A DNA stretch of 64,000 nt from Ophiodon elongatus (lineage: Eukaryota > Chordata > Actinopteri > Perciformes > Hexagrammidae). Under the pieces are notes generated by a model. It did no database searches, was not told the origin of the DNA, and worked only from the letters and a program-made list of their open reading frames with translations. The stretch is taken from positions 3,006,001 to 3,070,000 of the forward strand of contig JACSYO010001818.1 in assembly GCA_016806645.1 (NCBI GenBank), in the 5' to 3' direction. Each line of letters opens with the position of its first letter. Position 1 is the first letter of the stretch. The position numbers were made by a program, and so were the translations under genes. Below are positions 12,001-24,000 of this stretch, piece by piece.

Positions 12001-15000
12001 TGACCCTGTCTGGGCCTCAAGGGTTTGCTTTGGCGTAGGAGAACTCCGGGTACCGTAGGAATGTGGCTCAAACATGGCGGGAGCTGAACTGACAACACCC
12101 TGAGATGTTCGGCCTGTGTGTTGTCACTCTCGACCACCGTCTTCATCCTCCTATGTATCAGCTGTGCCAAGCTTTGGATGGAAGGCAGACTCACGGGGGA
12201 GGTGGGGGGAGGTTAGCTCCTTCACCCATTTATAATGGCCCCAGGAAGGTAGCTGAGGAACAGGGGAATGGTGGGAACAATGAACATGCCTACTTCCTCT
12301 CTGTCGGCCAAGGACCACAGAAACAGTGATAACGGTGACGGGGGAAAAGCTGACTCTGTCCTTCCACACCATGAGACCACTGAGAGATTACACTGATTTA
12401 TGTGCAACTCTCCAAAAGCAGAATAACCTTTAGATTCTTCTTCTTTACGGATCTCTGTTTCCTACGTAAAGTCGTTACAGCCTTATTGTACAAGTAGTTG
12501 ATGCCAACATCAGAAGATACAGTATCAGGCCAATTAAGACCAAACAAGACACACACATTTATTTTACATCAGTTTGTCTTTTTATCATAGTGGGAAAAAA
12601 CTATTCTGCATGTAGGTTGTTTCACAAGTTCCTGGCTGAAAGATTAAAATTGTTCAAAATGTTTTTCCTCAATTTTTAAAAGGTCTACAAAGTGTAACGC
12701 GTCGTCGGTGCACGGATGTAAACATGTTAATGGAAATCCTGCCGATTTGTGACCTTTGTTTAATTGAATATAAAGTGTCATTTTCAATTATCCGAGTGTG
12801 AAGTAATACAAGAAAAATAGATAGATACTGAAAAACCACACGAAATTGTAAATAAATAATGAGAAAGTGAAAACAAATACATTTAAAAAAAACAAAAACA
12901 CTTTCACCTTTGCATTTCAAGCAGGTCGTGAAAGACTGCAAGCAATGTCAGGGGTCGGTTTTCCAAAAAATACAATGTGCCTCCATTGGTTTACTTCTTT
13001 TGTCACATTCTGTCTCTTTCACACCTTCCTGAAACTTCTTGATTGTCATTCCCTACCTGTCCACTAGATGTCCTCTGACTTTGTTCCACCTGCCCTCATC
13101 CAGCCACTTTCCCTCATCAGCCCTGCAGATACCGCAATCACTTGTTTAATATTGTATCCATGACGACGAATTCCAACCTTACATTACTTACAAAGTTACA
13201 TTTTGTGTTGATTTTGGCGGTCCCTGTGGACAGAAGCAGAAGTGTTTCAGAGTTCCTTTAGAAAACGGCCTATTATACTGCAGCAGGCACAATCTGACAG
13301 TCTGTCCTGGTTCTCCTGTGCCTCCCTTCCCTCCAGCGGGCCCAACAATCCAGCTGTGGTCTGAGTCTGAGCTGTAGGAGTTTCTGGTGATTCTGCATGA
13401 TTTTGCATGGAATCGGTCCCGATGGCACCGAAGACGAGCATTAAGAATAACGATATAGACATGGCCAGACTTCTCGCTGATGGTCTCGTTTATTTTTATC
13501 AGGCATATAGATGTTTTCATGACACGCTAAAAGTTCCTCACAGTATCTGTAACTTACTACACCACACCCACTCCATTAAATTATTCTGACTAATAAAACC
13601 CTTTTTATTTGACTGGATAATGATGGGATCACAAACTTTAACATAATAACTACAGCATTGCACACTCCTAATATTGATGGTCGAGGGTCAGCCGTGCAGT
13701 CTAAACAGCCCCGTCCTCAAAGCCCCTGTCTCCAACATGTTAATATATTTGCCCTCCCAAAGGCAACACATCCCTCACACTTCATCTGCAAACTAACCTC
13801 GCTCGCTGACGACCCATTGGCTGGTGTTTACTCAGGCAGATATATAGTGTTTCACTGTTGATTTGCGCCGTGCCAAGAATGAAAGAGGCTGCAGCGAGGT
13901 GTTTGTGTGTGTCATTGCCGCTTGGGACGTTTTCACGGCGGAGAGGAGATTTAAGTTGTTATCCTCCACTTATGTTGTAAATGTAACTTTTTTTCAGCGT
14001 TCATCAGCAGTCATTACTGCAGTATATCTTTTTTTAAGCCAACATTTCTGGGCAAACTTCGAGCTGGTGGGACAAATTGATCTTTTTGGTGAAACTTAAT
14101 GCCGCATTTGTTCTGCTGCTCGACAGCGTCGGGCGTTCTCACACAGGGAAGAGCGGTTTGTTTGGATAAAGAAGCATCTGTTTCTTTGGAGGGAAATGTT
14201 TGGCAGTTGATTGACTATTTTATGGAGGATTAGAGGAAGTTGTGTTGAAGATAGTTCTCGTTTTATGCGGAGGAATTCGCAGCCTCGAGAAGTTTGTTCT
14301 CATTAAACGCAAGCACTATTTGTGGAGGAAAAAGTACCTTTTCAATATTCTCTCTTAGGACACAGAGCAGCAGCCTGCAGCTATTTTAAGACTTTCTCAA
14401 CAAGCCTATAGCAATTGCAACAGGAGATATTAAATAGATTTACTGCTAATCCTCATTGGAAATTGTCTACGTAAAGAGAGAACACAGAGAGGCGAAGAAT
14501 GCCAATGCTTTTTCTTTCTTTTTCCCAGATATTCTCCATCAGCTGTCCTCGCTCCTCCCCCAATCCCTTCCACCGCTCTTAGAGAGCCAGGAAATCTGAG
14601 GGAAAAAGCTCAGAACAAGGCGGCGAAACAAAAAAAAAAAAAAAGAAAACAAGTGAAAGCAGTTCAGCGAAGGAGTTGGAGGAGGAGGGGAAGGAGAGGC
14701 AGTTCAGTGAGCAGATCTCATAACTCTTCTCTGATTACTGCTCGGTCTCCTCGTTCTCCGTCTCAGGGAGGAAGCGCCGGCCCTGTTGTTTTGAATGCCA
14801 ATTTCTTCAACAGGGTCACATTTTTCAGTTCTACTACAGCAGCGTGTTTGACAGGAATTGGGAAAGACGCCACCTGGCCCCCAAACACACGCTTGCTTCC
14901 TGTAAGAATTTGGCTCATAAGTGATGTTTTTTTTTTTTTTTTTTTACTGTGATACACCTGGGTCTTTGGGCTTTTCATGTGGCAATATGAGCACAGTTGT

Positions 15001-18000
15001 GGACCAGCTGAACTGACACATTGGACTTCCCCTCCCCTCTTTTCACTCTGTGGTTTGTTTCATTACGTAAGCAGCAATGTGTCAGTTGTGGCTGAAGCTG
15101 CAATGGTACAAAATAGAGGGGAAAACTTCAGTGCTCTGGAAAGGGGGTCTTGGTTGGATAGAGTGAACCAGAACAAATAAATTACTTTTTCATTTCAATA
15201 ACAATGTGTGGGTTGCAAATATAACCTGGCTCTTTCATATGAAGCAAAAAATATTTTTTATTTAGATGGAGAAAACATTGGTTGTCAAGGACCAGAGCCA
15301 TTAGTGTTAGTTCCAAACTAGCAATCACAAAACCTGGACATTTTAGTCTTGGTCGTTAATACAATTTAAATTCAAACTAACGTCATAGGCAATCTTCTTA
15401 GCGACTTTAAGAGCTTGGAAGTGGCCTAAATTAGCAATATAGTTGGTTATATAACCTAATGCCTACTCTCAGGGCCAGTTGATGAACAACTGTAGCATGC
15501 TATTAGCTTTTACTTTATTATTCCAGGAATATGCTAGCACTAGTTAAAATAGCTTTTTTCTTAAAATATTTTCTCAGTTTTGCACTGTAAACTTCACCCT
15601 AGCATTCTGCTCTCAGGATTGTAGATACTTTTGTTATTCATTTAGCTATTTAGTCATTGAATGTGAAAAAAAGGTCTCAAGCTAACAGAGCTTGTTTGTT
15701 TAGCTTGTTGGTTAACATGACAACATGTTACACATAAACGAACATAAACAAATAGCTTGACATTTTGTGAAATATTCCTCTTCACTTTCTTTTGATAGTT
15801 TGATACCACTCCAATATGGTAAATATGAAGGCATAGCCAGCAGCCGGCGAGCTTAGCATAAACACTAAAGCAGAGGGAAACAGCTAGCATAGATAGACGT
15901 GCTAGGTTGCAAAAACTTGCCTACCAGCACCTCTAAATTCTCTAAAAGAATACGTTGTATCTTGTTTGCTTAAGGGCTATATATACAGACATTTTTCAAC
16001 GCCAAATTTCTGGCTTTTTTAAAACTTTGGACAGAGCCCACTGCTTCAAGTCTTCATGCTAACGTAATAGCTAACACCTGCCGGCTGTGGCTTCATAGTT
16101 AGCGTCCAATCATGAGTGGGATAAATCTTCTAATCCAAGTCTCAACATGAAAGCAAATAAGCGTATTTCATAAAATAAAAGAGTTCTTCGACAGAATCAA
16201 TCAAGTTTTTGCTGTTTAACTTTGCCTGACCTGTTTTTTTCCACAGAGGATTGCCAACACAATGTTTAGGGTCTAAAACATTTCATTTGGTGGCTGTCCA
16301 GGACTGTGATATGCTGTAGGCCTATCCTGCACAATGGCATCTCTGTTTTTTATATGAATACCAATATATACAGTAAAGACCAATCACTAATATGCATATT
16401 GTTTGAAAAAAACTAAACTGAGCTGATAAATAGGTTCCATAAAGCACTTTTTGAGTTTTCCCCTCTCCCTCGAGGCACTTCTTTGAGACAAAACAACTTC
16501 TTTCTGGAGTTGAAGTGAACCCTTTTTCATCAAAAGTTTAACCAAAAGGTTCCAGCTCTTCCCTTGTTCTGTTGCTTCAACCACATGAGATCATTACATT
16601 TGCTCCTCATCACAACCAAATCAACCGTTTAGGCCGGCGCTCGCTTTTCCATTCCTGTCTGATGTGCAGTTCTTCTTGCTGTTTGCTGCGTGTAGCCAAC
16701 GTTACCCTCCTGAGTCATTTAACATGACTGTCACTCTGCACTCTAACCCTCCACGCACACTACTGCCAAAAGGGATAAACTGTACAGAAAGGCATTTCAT
16801 GCACATGATTCCCTACAAAAAAAACAAATTTCATCTTTGACATCCTGATTTAACAACCTGTAAAAAAAAAATGACGTAATGTTGAATTTCAATGATTTGC
16901 CAAAGGCCAGATAAGTTTAGCATGATGCCAAATTGCTTTTGGAGTCTGACCTGCCATCTCTATTCTGGAAAATGTGTGCTGTGATGAATAGATGCTCATT
17001 TTTGACTTTGAGTAGATCACGCCTTTTAAATTTGGCTTTAAGACATCCGTGCGTCTGCTGTCCTCCTCAGCGGAGGATTTATAAAGTGACGAGGCCAGCG
17101 TGTGGAGACGTTTGTGTCTTTTGAACTGACAGAAGGGCTTTAAAAGGCGGAAAACTCCCCTGAGGAAATTAGTCGTGTTGCGGGGAAAGAGCGTAATAGT
17201 TCCTGGCTCATGTGTAGCCGAATCTGTTGCTGCGCAAGCTTAAAAAAAACTGAATCCAGAGACTGAGTGAGTGTGAGAATAGCTGCAGTCCAGAAGTAGT
17301 GGAGTGATGGGGGTTGTGTGGAGCTAAGGAGTCTGTTTCCTGTCCAAGTGTGCACATTGTAAAGGAACCAACAGGCCCCATTGTCTCTCAGGTTGCCCAG
17401 TGACGTAAGACCTTCCTGTAGTGAAGGCTTTGCTGATAGCCCAGCCGCCACACTGTACGGTAATATCAACTTCCATGTATTCAATAAAACCCAAGACAGA
17501 CCCAGATGTTTCTTATCCCAGGAGTTCTCTCCCAGTCGGATGTTTCCCCTTTAAAAAACTGGAGCACGTAACCGTTTAGTGCTGATAAATCAATTCTCTT
17601 TCAGTCGAAATCCCTGCTGCCCGGTTGTCTTTTATTATCGAATACTTATTCTTGTACCCCTCTCGTGTTGATTTGAATTTGATCACCTGACTTTTGAGGA
17701 GAAAATGAGCGTCTCCGATTCCCTCACGTGCACCACGCGGCCTGTCACGGTCTCGGCAGGAGGGGGAGCTTGCAGAGCAGGAACATGTCACAGGGCTAAT
17801 GGCATTGAGGTAATGGATTGGTCTGTTCTGCCAGATGCAGCAGTAATAATCCTGCGAGCTCCAGACAGGGTCTTAGCAGAGCTTCACAGCACTGCAAGAT
17901 CCTGAAAAAGAATCCCTATAGCTTTGGTTTATGACCAGACTGCGTCAAACTCTGGATTGACCCTGCCTGTGCACTTGTCTCCGTCTCTGCTAAAGTCTGC

Positions 18001-21000
18001 AGACTCTTTTGCCAATTTATCTTCCCTCTCTCTTTTCCTCTCGCCCCTATTTTCTTTCAGAGGCCCTTGAATCTGTTTTTGTGCGTTACTTTAAATAAAT
18101 AAATAAAGAAGTCATCAGGTTTTTGTCATTAAAGCGACATCACTTTGTACATGCAGCTGCATCCTCCTCATCACGCAAGCATTCTGTCCTTTCAGTGATC
18201 ACTTCCATTGATTTACATTAAACTTCTGGTATCAAAGCCCGATCCAGATGTGTCTCAGAAGTAAGTTGATGTTAATGGGATCCTGCTGCTGCACTGCTGT
18301 GGATCAGCTTAGATTTGGGTATTAGTGGCAGTGATTTCAGCCAAGTATGCCTTTCTGTGGCCATACGCACATTCAAAATGCATGAGTTTCTCTTTCATTT
18401 CACCACTGTTCCGTTGTTCTTTGTCCAGGGTAAAGACCAGATGTTCCACTGTTTCTCCACTGATTTCCTAAACCAAACTGAGTCTCCCACCATCTGCACT
18501 TACAGTTCCCTTGAAGAGCATTTTAACAGCTGCATGGTATCTGTTCTGTTAATGATAGCTTTGCAGTGATACATAGATATAAATCAAGACACCACACTGG
18601 TTAACTTCTACAGATTCCAAAGTTTGTTCTTTCATGGTTAGAGTTTGGAGCTGCGGGTTTATGAACCCAACAGATATAACTCAAGGTCCAACTGGTTAGC
18701 TTTTTCTGGAGCTTTCAATTGTTTCAGATGGTTGGAGTTTGCTCAGTTGTCATGGAGATAGATCTGTTGTCCATAGCACTTCTAGGACTTCTTATGTCTT
18801 ACGGCTTAAGCGTGAAGTTAATTCTTTACCTTGGAAACTGTAGTGGACTTATGGACTGATCAGATGAAATACAAGGCGCACCACACTGCCTTTTGTTGCC
18901 CGATCAGATCCTCTTTTTTTTATTGTTGTTGTTGCTCGGCAACCACCAAATTAGTGCTTACGTTATCTTAACACACACCATGAACTTCACGCTTCCTAAT
19001 AGTTAAGCGTACAGTACAGTTTAAACATGTGAAAACCACTTACCCAAAATTCGCCTCCAGGCCTGCTGTTTTCTGTTTTCTGTTCACCATAACTACGGTT
19101 GGTAAAATCCATCCCAATCCCACAATCCCAACCCAAGGGACACTTGCATGCGAAAAAATGTCAGAGTAAGTGGACCTTGAGTTTGTCAAGAGTGAACTTT
19201 TCTGCTTCACATCAAAGTCGATAATTGAGAATATTGGGAGACTTTTTATATCGTAGAGTTCATATTAGTAGTTGTACAAGAAGTCGTTGTGTTTCTGTTT
19301 TAAGAAAGTTGTTTTTATTTTGAAGGGCGTATGCAGGGCATTGATATTATTACAGATGATGAGATTTGAGGATTTGGCCTTTCTCAGGATGAGATAATAC
19401 TTTCTGCACCCGATGAAATGCTTATTTTGCATGCAGTAAATCGATTACTTTATCATTCTTGGCACATTTTTTGCATTCATACATAATTTTCTTACTATAG
19501 AGAATAGAGTATCTAGTTGCTAAAATTGTAAGTCCTCCAAATGCATCATAGCACATCATCACATGGGGGAAAAAAGACTTGCACACTGCTGAAAAACTAC
19601 TCGAGGTTCTTCAGATGCAAAAAGGAGAGACTTATTTCATATACAGAAGTGACAAAGTGTGAAACAAAAGTAAATGTTTCAATCACAACATAATTTACAC
19701 CATCAACAGTCAATGGTGATTGAATAAACAGATGCCTTACTCAGCTCGAAAACAGATAACACCTGGGCGTTCTTAAAGAGACCCAGGTGCTATCTATCCA
19801 AAATCCTGCGCAACCAAGCTAATCTGCAAAGCTGTCTTCATTTAACTTTCCCCACCAGCTGTGTGGAAGTGTGACTCCGAGAGAAGAGAAGGGAAGGGCA
19901 GTGGATGCAGTCTAATTAGTAGCACTGTGTTTCTCCGCCTGGAGCTCTCCTCTGATCAGTGACACATGTAATTACGCAATTTTGGAAGTTGCTCCTTAGC
20001 CAGTGGCAGATGAGTTCATCTCCTGCGTGCAGAATCCATCGCATTAGCTCGGACAACAAAGACGCACATTCATTCATCGAGACTCAAGCAATGTGTGTGT
20101 GGAAAATACGATCTTCTCCTGCATGGCGAGACTTTTGGAGATCTTTGCCTCGGGGTTGACATTCAGCTTTTTAACCGTGAATGTATATAAGCTTATATCA
20201 TTAGTATTCTTATTATTTGATGAAAAGACCCAATTGCAGGCGACCCTTTGGCAAAAAATATACTGATTTCATATAACTGTGTGTTGCATAGTGTGTGGTT
20301 TCCAGGCCCCCGTTGGATAATTCCACAATCACTAGGTATTAACTCAGGAATCTTGCAATACTTTGCAGTGTACTTGAATAAACATAAAAAAAGCCCCAGC
20401 ACCACTACTGTCATGACATATTTGGACAGGTGTGTGAAATTCGAAATAGATGAAGTGTTTACAAGGACCTCAAACCATTAAATCCTTTGTATTAAGATAG
20501 AAATACACAGGCCAAGATAAGCGAAATGGCCATAAGAAAATAATCCCGGACAGTAAAAGTTGAACTAATCATAGGCAGACCACCCAAGAATGTGATGTAT
20601 TAAACCTAAACCGAGTGCAGATCTGTACCACGTAATGCATTTTTGGACTGCGGCACTTGCAGTTTTTTCTTCAATCTGCATGCGAGTGAGAGTTTTAAGG
20701 CACACGAGAGAGGAGTTTTAAAGTAGCCGTGAATCGGTGGACATGTTCCCGAGAGGGCGAGTCTGTAGATGTCATCAGAGGCGAGGAGGGAGGCGGACCG
20801 CGCCGACGTCTGGAATACAGATCTGGAGGACGGTCGTAAGGCCGGTGTCACTGCCCAGCTGTCTGTCCCTGCACACAAATCCACATGACAGGCAGGATGC
20901 GGTCCATTCCTCATAAAGATGCTGACAAACGCTGCGTAGAACCCGATGACTGTCGGTCCTGAAGAGTCCATTAACCATCACGGTTCAATCATGGTTCAAT

Positions 21001-24000
21001 CTACATGACTGGGAGTGTAGGTTGATAAAGTGTCGATAAGATAATATCTGTGTAAATGTACGGGAATCATCGGAGAATGGCAGGTTGCAAAAGTAAAAGG
21101 TACACCTGACAATATAGTATATACAAGTATAAAGATATAGTATATACAAGTCTAAAGAACGAGCAAGTCTACTTAGGGAGGAGGTCGGGGAAACGGACAT
21201 AAACCCAGGAGACCGCTGTTCATGTCCCGTGTGACTTACTTTACCTTACTTTTATTACGTAACTTATGTAGTTACGAACAAACATATTTTACCCCAAACC
21301 ACGATCTTTTCCGAAGCCTAACCAAGTAGTTTTGTTGCCTGGACCGAGCCAAGTAAACCTAAATGAACGAAGTAGACCTACTTTGGAGGATTATTTTTGA
21401 AAAGACACTGTGAATGTAACGAGCGGAAACTGACACGTCCGAAGCTGATGCTAGAGGGGTACCTAGAGCGTCAGAGAGTTTGAAACACCGCAGACCAATA
21501 GTCTGTGAAAAGAGCCATTTGGTGTTCTTGGTATTGTTTCCAATGCATTTTGAATTCTAGGATTATAAATGAAAACTTTTGACCAAAGTTGCCTTTTTGG
21601 AAAAACAGTCTTACCTCAAAACACTTTTTGTCCATATTGTAAGACTTACTGAAGAACGGTCGCGATATAAACTTGTTGAGTTCCTAAAAAAGGTTCCAAG
21701 AATGATACGATATATTTCCCTCTGTAAAAGTAAAAGCCTTTGACCAAAACTGATACACGGCCTTTTGGTATGATAGTCTTAACTCAACACTTTGAAAAAT
21801 AGAGTTCGAGACTCGCCCCTTATCATCACATAACTATCAAAAGTCTCAAACATACAAAATAATATTTATTTTGAAACATGATAACACCTCTTTTTTTTAT
21901 TTTGCCAATAAAGCCCGCAGACTCGTAGTTGGACAGCTGTCAGTGACATCATGCTCGTGACTACTTGCTAAAATGCTTTTAGCGATAACTATCAATCCAA
22001 CTGAGCTCCTCCGGATCGGACAAGACGGGTCGGCGGGGTGATGAGGCGACGCAGATATCATCAGAGAAGAGCACTCAGTGTCCCAGTGGGATGGGGTCGA
22101 CCCCGGGAGTACGATCCCGACGCCCTGGCTCATGAAGCGGAGGGCTCCGCCGTCTCACGCCACGCTGATGGTATCCAGCCACCGAATCTCACAGCTGCGT
22201 CTTCAGACGCGGCGGCAATGAGCGCACATCTGTCAGGAGGGCCTCCGTGTTTACAGAGGGATAACCGTACAGTGTCAGCCCCGGCACCGAAACTCCTCAG
22301 CTGGTCGCTTTGAAGCCACAGAGTTCATCTGATGGAGAGGCCCTGTGACACATTGTTTCCCAAACATCCAAAACCATGATATCGAGATCCATGGAAACTC
22401 CACTTCGTTGATGATAAAAGCTGGTGTGGCTATATGGCTCCATCGTGATGCACTTTTTGACCCATTTCCTCAGTTTCTTTTCTTATTCCCACCAATAGAG
22501 TGGATGAGTTGCAGTGATCTATAAAGTAAAGATCTGGCGTTCGGCCTTCAGAATGAAACACCGAAGAGTCATGCAGTGTGGCCACAATACATGTTGTGTT
22601 TTAAAGGAGAACTTTCACCAATTTTACGCATCAAAAGTCTGTTTACAAGTGTGGAATTAGACTGCATATGTGTTGGGAAAAAGTTATATAAAGTATTTTT
22701 TTGGCTACAGAGGGAGCTTCGAGAAATCCGATTGATTGAATGACTCAAGTGATGTCACTTGAGTCAGCGTCGGTTGGGGCTGAGGACGGCAAGTTTGAAA
22801 ATGAAACAAATTTGGGGAGAAGTGAGCTTCCCAAACATCTGTAGGTGCCAATTTCTTCTTCAGGCTACATTAGTAGCTACTAGCATAACACACACACAAA
22901 CACACACAAATCAAGGTGGTCAAATTGCATTGTGGGTGATGTAGGCGCCAGGTTTTGATCTGGATAATGAAAGACAATATCTCTGCATTGGTGTAGATCC
23001 TTTAAAAAAAAAAAAAAACAATGCTAAATTTGTGGCGTACTCTTTTAAGGGGAACAACTCAGTATGTGGAAACAGCTGTGAAACGTCTTCTGTGGCTCTG
23101 AACGCAGCTTTTGACGAGTCATGAGAAAATAACCCAAGGGTTATCTCAGTTGGGGCTTAGAGACTAAGTCTGCATTTCAAACTGGGTGCATGGAGTTCAG
23201 AAGATGTTGCTATTTACCGGGCAGGGAGGGTCGAATGAAAGGATGCAGGAGGTTGCATTATGGGAAGCTTAGGATCCTTTGTTCTTGCAATATGACCCAA
23301 CTAGTCACTTGAATGTAAAGCACATCAAGTTTCTTTGTGCTATGTAGACAAGATTGCCTTGTCTCGCTTCAAAGTTTGGATATCTCAGACTCTGTTGCTT
23401 CAATTTTGAGCAATTCTTTTCTGTCTCATGCGAGTCCCCCAACTTTCAGTACAATACTAAATCGGAGTACCTCTTTTTTTTTCCTTTATGGAAATTCTTT
23501 CGCTCTCGGCCTTACTAACAGTATGACCATTAGCAGCTCTCTCCACCTCCGTAAAACCCACAGATGACAGTACAGTTACTGTGTTTTTAGTTGTCACAAG
23601 TCATTCTGAGAAATGGAGGAAATGAACAGTGCATGACTTCGGGAAAGTACAGCAAAACTTGAAGTGACATGTTTTGTTGGAAAGTTGTTTCTGGAAGGTG
23701 TTCAGCATCATTGACGATGCATCAGAAGGCGGATTGAAGTTGGTACAGTCTACTGCACATTGAAGGATGGGGTTGAAGTTGGCTTGCAATTCACAGCTTG
23801 CAATTTGGAGATTAGGAAATAAGTTAAGGGCCGATACTGTTGTGAAAAAAAGTCTTAGACTTCACAGTAAAAACCTTTTAAAACAACTGTTATTACACTC
23901 GTCAAACCAGGACAAGACTAACAAGTAGACTCCAGAGGCTGCTTGAAACACTGTTTCAGATGTGTGGAACTTTCATTCTATTCGCGAAAATTTTGCTGTT

